A DNA stretch of 64,000 nt from Burkholderia sp. WAC0059 (GCF_002870125.1 NZ_PNEO01000022.1:34318-98317), one strand, 5' to 3'. Shown: positions 14,692-24,098, numbered from the stretch's first letter. The notes: generated by a model from the sequence alone, not told the origin. A program made the numbers and translations.

Positions 14692-15174
14692 TTACCGCTC
14701 GTTCCAGGTATCGGTGAACTTGATGTGACCATCCTCGTAATGCCAGGTGATGCGCTCATACATAAGCGCGACCGACTCTACGTGATTAATCCCGGACACT
14801 CCGGGTGTCTTGATGTTGGGCATGCCGGGATTGATGCCGCTAACCTTCACGTTCTCGAGCGCCATCGTGAAGTACAGTTTTTCCCGCCCGGAGTCGTCGA
14901 TCCGGTACCAGCGCAGTTCGGCAGATTTCAGGGTTTGCCCTTTTGATAGGGCTTTGTAGAGATAGGGGGACGCCGCATCGAATTCTTTTTCGATGCGCAT
15001 AGGCGAATGGACGCGCGGGCCGGTAATCTTGCCGCTCAGACTATCAACGGGCAGATTCAAGCCGTGACCAAATCCGATTACCTCGATACTGCCTTCGCGT
15101 CCCTGGACGGTCGAAGATCCCTTGATGTCTGACCCGCCGTCGTCCTTGAGCCACATGTACGCTGGAATAGGCAT
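14692..15174 (-). CDS. hcp: Hcp family T6SS tube protein
   Basis: The 160-aa product has the Hcp core: MPIPAYMWLKDDGGSDIKGS, IEVIGFGHGLNLPVD, then the tail ISGINHVESVALMYERITW and IKFTDTW. Hcp forms the hexameric rings of the T6SS inner tube and also acts as chaperone and carrier for small effectors. I chose the ATG at 15174 because the domain begins there; the open frame extends 45 codons upstream with no Hcp similarity. An AGGGGA motif lies about 13 nt upstream. No other T6SS gene is in the window, so this is an orphan hcp-effector-immunity cassette serving an apparatus encoded elsewhere. Confidence 0.92.
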   Translation of the reverse strand: MPIPAYMWLKDDGGSDIKGSSTVQGREGSIEVIGFGHGLNLPVDSLSGKITGPRVHSPMRIEKEFDAASPYLYKALSKGQTLKSAELRWYRIDDSGREKLYFTMALENVKVSGINPGMPNIKTPGVSGINHVESVALMYERITWHYEDGHIKFTDTWNER

Positions 15175-15469
15175 GCTGGTTTGCGTCCCCTGTTGAATGG
15201 TTGATTGCCGCGATTCACTACGAAAGCCGGAGGACGGAGCTTGCTGCACATCCATGTCAAGCTGTTCCGCATTTCCATCCAATTCGGCCCGAAGTCGGTA
15301 TACAAACATGGGGTGGAATATGAATTTTTAGGGATGCGTAAGAAACGTGTACCCGTGGGTTGATTGCGATCAAGGAATGTGGCGAAAAAGGCTGCCGTGG
15401 CGCAAACTACTTCCCGCCGGCAAGACGGGGCGCAGTAGTGACCTGAAACAGACGCGAATGCTGTTGAAT
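15175..15469. other. Intergenic region upstream of hcp
   Basis: The region probably carries the hcp promoter. Minus-strand sequence just before hcp stays open in the hcp frame, but the encoded residues do not resemble Hcp. No convincing gene is visible. Confidence 0.4.
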
Positions 15470-15660
15470 ATATTGAGGCGGAACCTCGGAACGACAGGGC
15501 GGCAAAATCCCGGCGGTATTTGCCCCGTTTGGCGTGAAGCTCTTGCCGAGTGCGGTCCCGGCGCGCGCGGCCCGCGATGGGCAGGTTAGGCAGAGGCTCA
15601 AATCCTCTCGCCTGACGGGGAAAATCAAGGACTGACGGTTTCGACCGTCAGTCCTTTTTC
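15470..15660 (+). ncRNA. Candidate structured RNA ending in an intrinsic terminator
   Basis: Successive hairpins occur on the plus strand: GAGG-CGGAA-CCTC (15475-15487), GGCAAAAT...ATTTGCC (about 15501-15523), a tRNA T-arm-like AGAGG-CTCAAAT-CCTCT (about 15592-15608) set inside a longer TTAGGC / GCCTGA stem, then the terminator at 15627-15659. No open frame or ribosome-binding site explains this run. It could be a small RNA or the remnant of a tRNA-like gene. It does not match tmRNA, 6S or RNase P features that I know. I could not locate a clear promoter, so the 5' end is a guess. Confidence 0.3.
15627..15659 (+). terminator. Strong intrinsic terminator with UUCG tetraloop
   Basis: A perfect 13-bp stem (AAGGACTGACGGT with its complement) closes on a TTCG tetraloop and is followed by a T-run on the plus strand. 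On the minus strand a weaker T4 run follows two bases after the stem, so it may also stop baeSR transcription, whose stop codon lies about 130 nt before it. Confidence 0.88.
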
Positions 15661-15787
15661 ATTGGCCCGGGAAAGCGTACCCATTTGTGTACTTGTCGCT
15701 TTGAGGCCGTGGATTGGGCGGTGGCCTGCGCTGCTTGCGAGGCTCAAATGATTCGTGCGGTTGCCGCGATTACGGTCCCGCTCCGCC

Positions 15788-16468
15788 CTATAAAGCCAGC
15801 CGGAAACCGGCGCCGTACACCGACTGGATCACGTCTTCGTCCGGCGCGACTGCCTCGAATTTGCGGCGGATCTTCTTGACGTGGCTGTCGATCGTCCGAT
15901 CCTCGACGATGCGGCCGTCCGGATAAAGCCGGTCCATCAAGACATCGCGCGAAAAAACCCGACCCGGCCGCAGCGCGAGCGCCTTGAGCAGCCGGAATTC
16001 GATCGGCGTGAATTCGATCGACACGCCGCGGAACGTCGCCTGAAAGCGCTCTTCGTGGAGTTTGAGCGGCACGCTCTCGGGGAAGCGCTCGAAGCGCGAA
16101 CGGCGCAGGATCGCCTTCGCGCGCGCGACCAGTTCCAGCAGGCTGAAAGGCTTGCAGATGTAATCGTCGGCACCCAGTTCGAGGCCGATCAGGCGATCGA
16201 CCTCTTCGACCTGCGCCGTCACCATGATGATCGGCACGTCGCTGAAGGTTCGCAGGTCGCGGCAGACGTCCCGGCCGTCCCGGCCGGGCAGCATCAGATC
16301 GAGCACGATCAGGTCCGGCATCCGCCGGTCCACCTCTTTCGCCACGTCGCGCCCGTCGGCCACGCAACGCGTCGTATAGCCCGCCGCCTGCAGAAAATCC
16401 GCCATCACGCTCGCCAGCTTGGGCTCGTCTTCGACGATCAGGACGTCGATGGGCGTTTCGTTACTCAT
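15788..16468 (-). CDS. baeR: BaeR-like OmpR-family response regulator
   Basis: The 226-aa product has an N-terminal receiver domain (VLIVEDEPKLASVM, phosphoacceptor Asp in LIVLDLMLPGRDG, the K of ADDYICKPFS) and a C-terminal winged-helix DNA-binding domain (IEFTPIEFRLLKALALRPGR, VEDRTIDSHVKKIRRKFEA, VYGAGFRLAL). These segments follow BaeR closely. BaeR responds to envelope stress and induces RND efflux genes. The gene starts 2 nt after the kinase stop and lies at the end of a tripartite efflux operon, so the regulator probably controls its own operon and pump. Confidence 0.9.
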   Translation of the reverse strand: MSNETPIDVLIVEDEPKLASVMADFLQAAGYTTRCVADGRDVAKEVDRRMPDLIVLDLMLPGRDGRDVCRDLRTFSDVPIIMVTAQVEEVDRLIGLELGADDYICKPFSLLELVARAKAILRRSRFERFPESVPLKLHEERFQATFRGVSIEFTPIEFRLLKALALRPGRVFSRDVLMDRLYPDGRIVEDRTIDSHVKKIRRKFEAVAPDEDVIQSVYGAGFRLAL

Positions 16469-16470
16469 GT

Positions 16471-17928
16471 TCACTTCGGTTCCTGGAGACGGGGCAGTTC
16501 GATGGCGATGCGCAAGCCGCCTTGCGGTGCGCGCGACGCGTCGATGCGGCCATCGTGCGCCTCGACGATGCCGCGGCAGATCGGCAGGCCGAGACCCGCG
16601 CCGCCGGTCGCGCGGCTGCGCGACGCCTCGACACGATAGAAGCGCTGAAAGAGCGACGGCAGGTACGCGTCCGGCACGCCCGCGCCGCTGTCGTCGAAGT
16701 CGATCCGCACCGTGCGCGCGTCCTCGCGCGCCGTCACGAACACGGCGGCGCCCGCATCGACGTAACGCACCACGTTCTCGAGAATATTGGTGAAAACCTG
16801 CTGCAGGCGCCGCTCGTCGCCGCGCACCCAGAGCGGCTCCTCGGGCAGATCGGCGTGCAGCGCGAGCCCTGCGTCGCCGAGCCGTCGCGCGCTGCGGCGC
16901 AGCGCCGAGCGCAGCGTTTCGCAGACGTCGAGCTGCTCGTGGTGATAGCGCAGCGCGCCGACGTCGGCGAGCGAGAGATCGTACAGGTCGTCGACCAGCC
17001 GGCTCAGACGCTTGATCTCGCCGCCGAGCGAGCGCACGGCCTCTATGCTCATGGGGCGCACGCCCACTTCGATCGCCTCGATCTCGCCGCTCATCACCGC
17101 GAGCGGCGTGCGCAACTCGTGCGAGATGTCGGCGACCAGCGCGGAGCGCATGCGTTCCGCACTCTCCAGCGTCTGCGCAAGATGGTTGAAATCGTGTTCG
17201 AGCTGGCCGATGTCGCCGCCGGATACCGTCGGCACGCGCGCGCTCAGATCGCCGCCGGCGAGCGTGTGCGTCGCGCTCGCGATCCGGCGCAGCGGCGACG
17301 CGAGCGCGCGCGCCATCCACAAGGTCGTGAGAATGGCCAGCAGCGTGGCCGCGATCGTGATGATCCAGCTCGCCTCGCGCTGCGTCTTCTGGAAACGCAG
17401 ATCGCCCGCTTCGGTCGCGCGCTTGAACGGCACCATCAACAACCAGCCGACCGTCTTGCCGTCGACCACGATGGGCCGGCGCGGCGAGACGGCCGCAAAC
17501 GACGGATTACCGAATACGTAAGCGCCGCGTGCGTCGAGCAGCGTGAAGCGCGTGTTGGTGCCGATCAGCGACGATACCGGCAGGCGCGGCAACGGCGCGC
17601 TGCCCGACACCGGATACGATGCGGGCGCGTAAGGCCGCATGATCTCGTGCCAGAGGCTGCGGTTCTCCCGCAAAAAATTCCAGCTTCCGTGGTCGCGCCA
17701 GGCCAGCGCCAGCGGCCCGACGCTCGATTCGAGCCGCTTCACTTCCTGCTTCTCGAGATAGCCCAGGAAGCCGCGCTCGAAACTGAGCTGCGCCCCGACC
17801 GCCATCGCGCTGATCACCAGGACGTTGACGGCGAGCATCGCGGCAAACAGTTTGCCGGTCAGGCTCGCGCGATGAATCTCGCGCGTCACGCGTGTCAGCG
17901 CTTCGGGCATGGCGTCGATTCCGGGCAC
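16471..17928 (-). CDS. baeS: BaeS-like sensor histidine kinase
   Basis: The 485-aa inner-membrane kinase has a first transmembrane segment at about residues 25-48 (KLFAAMLAVNVLVISAMAV), a periplasmic sensor of about 130 residues, a second segment near 190-210 (IITIAATLLAILTTLW), a HAMP linker, HisKA with phospho-His in ADISHELRTPLAVMSGEIEA, and HATPase motifs FTNILENVVRY (N box), DDSGAGVP (G1) and GGAGLGLPICRGI (G2). The HisKA block is characteristic of BaeS. The first ATG is taken as start; an internal Met seven codons on (MPEALTRV) is also possible. It is 168 bp downstream of the outer-membrane factor gene on the same strand. Confidence 0.9.
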   Translation of the reverse strand: MPGIDAMPEALTRVTREIHRASLTGKLFAAMLAVNVLVISAMAVGAQLSFERGFLGYLEKQEVKRLESSVGPLALAWRDHGSWNFLRENRSLWHEIMRPYAPASYPVSGSAPLPRLPVSSLIGTNTRFTLLDARGAYVFGNPSFAAVSPRRPIVVDGKTVGWLLMVPFKRATEAGDLRFQKTQREASWIITIAATLLAILTTLWMARALASPLRRIASATHTLAGGDLSARVPTVSGGDIGQLEHDFNHLAQTLESAERMRSALVADISHELRTPLAVMSGEIEAIEVGVRPMSIEAVRSLGGEIKRLSRLVDDLYDLSLADVGALRYHHEQLDVCETLRSALRRSARRLGDAGLALHADLPEEPLWVRGDERRLQQVFTNILENVVRYVDAGAAVFVTAREDARTVRIDFDDSGAGVPDAYLPSLFQRFYRVEASRSRATGGAGLGLPICRGIVEAHDGRIDASRAPQGGLRIAIELPRLQEPK

Positions 17929-18096
17929 ACGGTCTTCTTACTCCATCCTTCTTTTCAAAAACGTCCCCGGCGCGGCGCAACAGGCGCACCGCCTTCGAGG
18001 CGCCCGGTCATCATACCTGCGCCGCGCGGCATGCCGCTTATCCGCCACAAGCCCGGCCCCCCGGCCGACGGACGCGCGCGCCGGACGCCCTGCCAC

Positions 18097-19614
18097 TCAA
18101 TGCGCGCCTGCCGCGTGCGGCGCGTCTCCCGTGGCGGGATCGACGCCGCCGCCCAGAGCCGCGTAAAGCGCGATCAGGCTGGTTTGGGCTGAAAGCTGCG
18201 TCGAGACCAGCGACTGCTGCGCCGAATAGAGCAATCGTTGCTCGGTCAACGCGTCGAGCAGGCTCTCGCTGCCCTGTCGGTACAGCGCCATCGTCAGATC
18301 GTAAGCGTGCTGATCGGCTTTCACGGTGCGCGTTTGCGCGTCGAGCTGCACGTCGATGGTCGCGCGCGTCGCCAGCGCGTTCGCCACTTCCTCGAACGCC
18401 GTCTGGATGGTCTTTTCGTACGTCGCGACGTCGATCTTGAGCGTCACCTTCGCCGCATCGAGCGTGGCGCGATTCTCGCCGGCGTCGAAGATCGGGATCG
18501 TCGCCGACGGCTCGAACGACCAACTGCGATTGCCGCCCGTGAACAGTTGCGCGAGCGCGGGACTTTCGAAGCCCAGCGCGGCGGTCAGGCTGATCGTCGG
18601 GAAGAAGTTCGCCCGCGCGGCGCCGATGTCCGCGTTATCCGCCTTCAACGTGTGTTCGGCGGCGAGCACGTCGGGGCGGCGTTGCAGCACGGTCGACGGA
18701 ATGCCGGCGGGAATCGTCGTGATGCTGGAGACCGGATCGACCTGCGCGTCGGGCAAATCGGCGTCGGGCACGCGCGCGCCGACCACGAGTTCGAGCGCGT
18801 TGCGCGCCTGCGCGACCGTCGTCGTCGCCTGCGCGACGTCGTTGCGCGCGGACTGGAGGCTTGCCTGCGCCTGTTCGACATCGAGCGCGCTCGCCGCGCC
18901 CAGCGCGTGCTCCTGGTCTACCAGATCGAAGGTGCGTTGCTCGCTCGTCTGGGTGTCCTGCGCGATCACCAGCAGGCGCTTGTCCGAGGCCAGCGTCAGC
19001 CAGTCGCTCGCCACGTCCGACACGAGGCTGATCTGCGCGCTGCGGCGCGTCTCGATCGTCGAGAAATACGTCTCCAGCGCCGCCTTGCTCAAATTCCGCA
19101 CGCGCCCGAACAGATCGAGCTCATACGAAGTGACGCCCAGGCCGGCGCTATAGATGTGCGAGGTTTCGCCGCTCGCGCCGTCCGTGGTCGTCGTGGACCC
19201 GCTGGATTCCGCTCGCCGCACGGACGTGGGCGTGCGGCCCGCGTCCTCGCTGCCGCCGAGATCGATTTCAGGGAACAGCGACGCGCGTTCGACCCGGTAC
19301 TCCGCGCGCTCCTTCTCGATGTCGAGGATCGCGATGCGCAGATCGCGGTTGTTCGACAGCGCCAGCGCGATCGTGCGTTGCAGGCGCGGGTCGACGAAGA
19401 ACGTGCGCCAGCCGATATCGGCGGCGAGCGTGCCCGCTGCCTGGGCTTGCGAGGCGCCGGACGCGCCCGTTGCCGAAGCCGCGACCGGCCACGACGCCGG
19501 CACCGGGGCGGCGGGCCGCTGATAGTGAGGGGACAGGTCGATACACGCGCTCAGCGCCGCGACGGCCGTACCGGCCATGACCCAGGTGACGACGTGCTTC
19601 ATGCCGTATCTCAT
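18097..19614 (-). CDS. RND outer-membrane factor lipoprotein (NodT/OprM family)
   Basis: The 505-aa product starts MRYGMKHVVTWVMAGTAVAA followed by lipobox LSAC, so it is a lipidated outer-membrane channel. The body has the two repeated TolC-type helical blocks, with DIGWRTFFVDPRLQRTIALA, NNRDLRIAILDIEKERAEYR, and later YEKTIQTAFEEVANALATRA and YDLTMALYRQGSESLLDALT. It would form the trimeric exit duct of the pump. Its start overlaps the RND pump stop by 4 bp and a GGAGGC motif precedes it. Substrates are unknown; the family exports antibiotics, detergents and aromatic compounds. Confidence 0.92.
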   Translation of the reverse strand: MRYGMKHVVTWVMAGTAVAALSACIDLSPHYQRPAAPVPASWPVAASATGASGASQAQAAGTLAADIGWRTFFVDPRLQRTIALALSNNRDLRIAILDIEKERAEYRVERASLFPEIDLGGSEDAGRTPTSVRRAESSGSTTTTDGASGETSHIYSAGLGVTSYELDLFGRVRNLSKAALETYFSTIETRRSAQISLVSDVASDWLTLASDKRLLVIAQDTQTSEQRTFDLVDQEHALGAASALDVEQAQASLQSARNDVAQATTTVAQARNALELVVGARVPDADLPDAQVDPVSSITTIPAGIPSTVLQRRPDVLAAEHTLKADNADIGAARANFFPTISLTAALGFESPALAQLFTGGNRSWSFEPSATIPIFDAGENRATLDAAKVTLKIDVATYEKTIQTAFEEVANALATRATIDVQLDAQTRTVKADQHAYDLTMALYRQGSESLLDALTEQRLLYSAQQSLVSTQLSAQTSLIALYAALGGGVDPATGDAPHAAGAH

Positions 19615-22600
19615 GCTGCGCCTCCGTTCGCCGGCATGCTCGACGACACCTGTGCGCTGTTTTCTGCTTCGTGAGCGGTTTCCTGAGCGGCGTGCTCGTG
19701 GGTGCTCGCGGGCGACTCCGGCCCCGGCGGCCCCGAATCGCCGGCCGGCGCGTGGGCTCCGCCGCGCCCGTCCGGGCCGCCAGGTTCGCCGCCCTTGCCG
19801 CTCAGCTTGCGCACCATGAAGTACGACAGCGGCGTGAAGAAAATGCTGAGCACGGTGCCGACGAGCGTGCCGCCGAACACGCCCGTGCCGATCGACTGCC
19901 GCGCGGCCGCGCCCGCGCCCGTCGCCACGACCAGCGGCGCGACGCCCAGCAGGAACGCCAGCGACGTCATGATGATCGGCCGGATCCGCAACGCGACGGC
20001 CTGCTCGATGGCCTTCAGCGTGCTCGCGCCCTGCCTTTCGAGCATCGTGGCGAACTCGACGATCAGAATCGCGTTTTTCGACGAGAGGCCCACGGTGACG
20101 AGCAGCCCCACCTGGAAGTACACGTCGTTCGACAGCGCGCGCAGCGTCGTGCCGAGCGAGGCGCCGAATACGCCGAGCGGCACGATCAGGATCACGGCCA
20201 GCGGCACCGACCAGCTCTCGTACAGCGCCGCGAGACACAGGAACACGAACAGCACCGAGACGACATAAAGATAGGGCGCCTGGCCGCCCGAGAGCTGCTC
20301 CTGGTAGGACAGCCCGGTCCACGCGTAGGTGATGCCCTTCGGCAGCTTTCCTACCAGTTGCTCCATGGTCTTCATCGCCTGGCCGGAACTCACGCCGGGC
20401 GCCGGATCGCCGACGATCTCGAACGACGACTGGGCGTTATAGCGGTCCAGCTCCGGCGGTCCGTAAGTCCAGTGCGAGGTCGAGAACGCGGAGAACGGCA
20501 CCATCGTGCCCGACGCATTGCGCACATACCATTGCTCCAGCGACTCCGGCGTCATGCGGAACGGCGCATCGCCCTGCACGTAGACCTTCTTGATACGCTG
20601 ATTGTCGAGGAATTCGTCGACGTATTCGCCGCCCAGCGCGTCCTCGATGGTCGTGTTGACGTCGCTGAGCGACAGCCCCATCGCGCTCGCCTTGCGGTCG
20701 TCGATGTCGAGCGACAGTTGCGGCGTGTCGCTCAGACCGTTGAAGCGCACCTGGCGCACCACGCCGCTCTGGTTGGCTATCGCAATCAGTTTGTCGCGCG
20801 CGGCCGACAACGCCGCGTGGCCAAGGTTGCCTTCGTCGACCAGCTCCATGTCGAAGCCCGAACTGATGCCGAGGCCGCGAACCGTCGGCGGCTGCAGCAC
20901 GAACACCTTCGCGTCGCGCACCTGTTGGGCGAGGTCGCGCGAGGCCTTGATGACGAATCCCTGCGCGGTATCGTTCACGGCGGTGCGCTGGCTCCAGTCC
21001 TTCAGCTTCACCCACATCATGCCGACGTTCTGCCCGTTACTGCCCACCGCGTAGCCCGCGACGTTGAACACTTCGGACACGGCCGGCTGCTTGAGCAGAT
21101 AGTCCTCGACCTTCGCCATCGTCGCTTCCGTGCGCTCGCGCGTCGCGCCCACCGGCGCCGTCACCGTCACCATCAGCACGCCCTGATCCTCGGTGGGCAG
21201 GAACGACGTGGGCAGGCGCATGAACAGCACGCCCGCGCCCAGCACGAGCAGCACGTAGACGATGATCGCGGGCTTGCGATGATGGAGGATCTTGTCGACG
21301 GCGCGGCGGTACTTGCTCGTGGACGCATCGAAGCCGCGATTGAAGCCGCTGAAGAACCGGCCCCTGGGCTTCTCGTGGTCGTCCCTCAGGATCGTCGCGC
21401 ACAGCGCGGGCGTGAAGGTCAGCGCCACCACCACCGACAGCGCCATCGCCGACACCACCGACACCGAGAACTGCCGGTAGATGATCCCCGTCGAGCCGCC
21501 GAAGAACGCCATCGGCAGCAGCACGGCGGACAGCACCATCGCGATGGCCACCAGCGCGCCGCTGATTTCCGTCATCGACTTCTTCGTGGCTTCGCGCGGC
21601 GAGAGATGCTCCTCGGTCATCAGGCGTTCGACGTTCTCCACCACGACGATCGCGTCGTCGACCAGCAGGCCGATCGCGAGGACCACGCCGAACATGGTCA
21701 GCATGTTGATCGAGTAGCCGAACACGTCGAGAATGCCGAAGGTGCCGAGCAGCACGACCGGCACCGCGATCGCCGGGATCAGCGTCGTGCGGAAGTTTTG
21801 CAGGAACAGGAACATGATGGCGACGACCAGCACGATCGCCTCGACCAGCGTCTTCACCACTTCCTCGATGGACGTCTTGATGAACGGCACCATCTCGTAG
21901 GGATACTCGACCTTCAGACCGTCGGGGAAGCTGGCCGCGCGCTTGTTCAGGAAGTCGTGCACCTCCTTGTCGACCTGCACTTCGTTCGCGCCCGGCGCGA
22001 GTTGCAGCCCGAGGCCCGAGGCGGGCTTGTTGTTGAAGTTGGTTTCGACCGTGTATTCCTGCGGCCCCAGCGCGACGCGCGCAACGTCGCCCAGCAGCAC
22101 CTGCGAGCCGTTGGTCTCGGTCTTGAGCACGATGTCGCGGAACTGCTGCGCGGTCGTCAGGCGGCTGCGCGCCGTGATCGTCGCGTCGAGCTCCTGGCCT
22201 TGGGTCGCGGGCGTGTCGCCCACTTCGCCGGCGGCGACGTCGTCGTTCTGCGCGTCGATGGCCGTGACGACGTCGGACGGCATCAGCGCATACTTCTGAA
22301 GCTTATTCGGATCGAGCCAGATCCGCATCGCGTATTCGTAACCGAACTGCTGGGCCTGGCCCACGCCGGGCAGACGTTCGATCGACTCCTCGAGATTGCT
22401 GTACAGATAGTCCGCGATGGCCGCCTTGCTCATCTTGCCGTCCTCGGACACGAGGTTGAAGACGAGGAAGGTATCGGGCGAGGCCTTTCTCACGGTCACG
22501 CCGCTTTCCTGCACCTCTTCCGGCAGCAACGCGTTGGCGGACTGCAACTGGTCCTGGACCTGCACCTGCGCGGTATCGGGATTCGTGCCGGCCGAGAACG

Positions 22601-22883
22601 TCAGCTTGATCGTGATGTTGCCCTCGGAGTTCGCCGAGGAGGACATGTACATCAGGTTGTCGAGGCCGACCATCTGCTGCTCGATGACCTGCACGACCGA
22701 GTCCTGATTGGTCTGCGCCGACGCGCCGTTATAGGTCGCCGTGATCTGGATCGTCGGCGGCGCAATGTCCGGATACTGGTCGAGCGGCAATTGCGTGATC
22801 GAAAACGCGCCGATCAGCGACACCAGGATCGCAAGCACCCACGCGAAAACCGGCCGGTCGATAAAGAAGTGAGCGATACGCAT
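19611..22883 (-). CDS. RND efflux pump, HAE1/AcrB family
   Basis: The 1090-aa inner-membrane proton-driven pump has N-terminus MRIAHFFIDRPVFAWVLAIL, the AcrB proton-relay Asp pair in GLLVDDAIVVVENVERLM (helix 4), FGGSTGIIYRQFSVSVVSAM, LLPTSFLPTEDQGV-like repeat start (MRLPTSFLPTEDQGVLMV), and C-terminal IVPLGVFGASLGTTLRALSN and VGLSSKNAILIVEFA. The unusually long hydrophilic C-tail after the last helix (Gly/Pro/Glu-rich, about 60 residues) is not needed for activity in other AcrB proteins. It starts 12 nt after the adaptor gene and overlaps the outer-membrane factor gene. Confidence 0.95.
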   Translation of the reverse strand: MRIAHFFIDRPVFAWVLAILVSLIGAFSITQLPLDQYPDIAPPTIQITATYNGASAQTNQDSVVQVIEQQMVGLDNLMYMSSSANSEGNITIKLTFSAGTNPDTAQVQVQDQLQSANALLPEEVQESGVTVRKASPDTFLVFNLVSEDGKMSKAAIADYLYSNLEESIERLPGVGQAQQFGYEYAMRIWLDPNKLQKYALMPSDVVTAIDAQNDDVAAGEVGDTPATQGQELDATITARSRLTTAQQFRDIVLKTETNGSQVLLGDVARVALGPQEYTVETNFNNKPASGLGLQLAPGANEVQVDKEVHDFLNKRAASFPDGLKVEYPYEMVPFIKTSIEEVVKTLVEAIVLVVAIMFLFLQNFRTTLIPAIAVPVVLLGTFGILDVFGYSINMLTMFGVVLAIGLLVDDAIVVVENVERLMTEEHLSPREATKKSMTEISGALVAIAMVLSAVLLPMAFFGGSTGIIYRQFSVSVVSAMALSVVVALTFTPALCATILRDDHEKPRGRFFSGFNRGFDASTSKYRRAVDKILHHRKPAIIVYVLLVLGAGVLFMRLPTSFLPTEDQGVLMVTVTAPVGATRERTEATMAKVEDYLLKQPAVSEVFNVAGYAVGSNGQNVGMMWVKLKDWSQRTAVNDTAQGFVIKASRDLAQQVRDAKVFVLQPPTVRGLGISSGFDMELVDEGNLGHAALSAARDKLIAIANQSGVVRQVRFNGLSDTPQLSLDIDDRKASAMGLSLSDVNTTIEDALGGEYVDEFLDNQRIKKVYVQGDAPFRMTPESLEQWYVRNASGTMVPFSAFSTSHWTYGPPELDRYNAQSSFEIVGDPAPGVSSGQAMKTMEQLVGKLPKGITYAWTGLSYQEQLSGGQAPYLYVVSVLFVFLCLAALYESWSVPLAVILIVPLGVFGASLGTTLRALSNDVYFQVGLLVTVGLSSKNAILIVEFATMLERQGASTLKAIEQAVALRIRPIIMTSLAFLLGVAPLVVATGAGAAARQSIGTGVFGGTLVGTVLSIFFTPLSYFMVRKLSGKGGEPGGPDGRGGAHAPAGDSGPPGPESPASTHEHAAQETAHEAENSAQVSSSMPANGGAA

Positions 22884-22895
22884 GCACCCGCTCCC

Positions 22896-24098
22896 CTAGT
22901 TCGCCGAAGGCGTTGCCGCCGCCGATGACGACGCGCTGTCGGCCGCGGCCTCCTGATCGGCCGCGGGCGCCTCGACAGCCTTCACCGTATCGCCGACGCT
23001 CACGAACTGCGATCCGGCCACGACGATGCGCTCGCCCGCCGCGAGGCCGCTGGTCACGACCCATTCGTTGTTGTTCGCGGTGCCGGCGAGCATCAGCGTG
23101 CGTTGCTCGATCCTGTTCCCGGCGTCGACGATTAGCGCCGTCGCGTTGCCGCGCTGGTCGTGCGTGACCGCCTGCTGCGGCACGAGGATCGCGTCTTCGT
23201 TGACGGCCTGATCGATGACGGCGTGCAAATATTCGCCCGGCAGCAACAGCTTCTCCGGGTTCGGCACGATGACGCGCAGCGTGATGGTGCCCGTGGTCTG
23301 GTCGACGCCCACGCCGGCGAACTGCAGCGTGCCCTCGTGCGCGTAGGTCGTGCCGTCCTCGAGCGTGATCTTCACCCTGGCGTTGCCGTTCGCATCGGTC
23401 TTGTAGGCGCCGCTCGCCAGTTTCTTGCGCAACGCGAGTACGTCCGTGCTGGACTCGGTGACGTCCAGATACATCGGGTCGTACGCATAGATGGTCGCGA
23501 GCGCCGTGGTCTGATCCGCCGTCACCAGCGCGCCGGGGGTGTAGGTGGACGCGCTGATCGTGCCCGTTATCGGCGCGGTTACGCGCGTGTAGCCCAGATT
23601 GATGCGGGCGCTTTCCAGCGCGGCCTTGTCGGCGTCGATCGTCGCTTCGTCCTGCTTGAGGGTTGCCTCGGCTTCTTCCAGCGTTTCCTTGCTGATGGCG
23701 TCGATGGCCGCGAGCGAGCGGTCGCGCTCGGCAATGGGCTTCGCGGACAGCAGCGCCGCCTCGGCCTTTTCGAGGTCCGCCTGGTCGGCGTCGTAGGTCG
23801 CCTGATACAGCGAGGGGTCGATCTGATAGAGCACCTGCCCTGCGCGCACCACGCTGCCTTCGACGAACAGACGCTTCTGGATGACGCCGGTGACTTGCGG
23901 CGTGACCGGCGACGTCAGAAACGACGTCGCGCGCCCCGGCAAGGAAACCGACTGCGCGAACGGCACGGTTTTGACCGTTTCTACGGACACCGTCTGAACT
24001 TTTTTCTGAACGCTCTTTTGATCGTGCGAACACGCCGCCAACGCGCAGGCCAGAAACAGAACGCCTGTGCGATGACGCACAGAAAGCCGGATTTGCAT
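22896..24098 (-). CDS. RND periplasmic adaptor (AcrA family lipoprotein)
   Basis: The 400-aa adaptor begins MQIRLSVRHRTGVLFLACAL with lipobox LAAC, then a lipoyl/barrel-sandwich domain (GRATSFLTSPVTPQVTGVIQ and LGYTRVTAPITGTIS), a coiled-coil hairpin of heptads rich in Ala/Glu/Asp (about residues 100-165), a beta-barrel and a membrane-proximal domain. It bridges the pump and the outer-membrane factor. I chose the ATG at 24098 because it begins the lipoprotein signal and has GAGG nine bases upstream. First gene of the five-gene efflux-regulator unit. The C-terminal end is Ala/Ser-rich low-complexity sequence. Confidence 0.92.
   Translation of the reverse strand: MQIRLSVRHRTGVLFLACALAACSHDQKSVQKKVQTVSVETVKTVPFAQSVSLPGRATSFLTSPVTPQVTGVIQKRLFVEGSVVRAGQVLYQIDPSLYQATYDADQADLEKAEAALLSAKPIAERDRSLAAIDAISKETLEEAEATLKQDEATIDADKAALESARINLGYTRVTAPITGTISASTYTPGALVTADQTTALATIYAYDPMYLDVTESSTDVLALRKKLASGAYKTDANGNARVKITLEDGTTYAHEGTLQFAGVGVDQTTGTITLRVIVPNPEKLLLPGEYLHAVIDQAVNEDAILVPQQAVTHDQRGNATALIVDAGNRIEQRTLMLAGTANNNEWVVTSGLAAGERIVVAGSQFVSVGDTVKAVEAPAADQEAAADSASSSAAATPSAN

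Noticed and set aside
15582..15620. tRNA gene suggested by a T-arm-like hairpin
   Set aside because: No acceptor stem, D-arm or anticodon arm can be folded around it and no CCA end follows.
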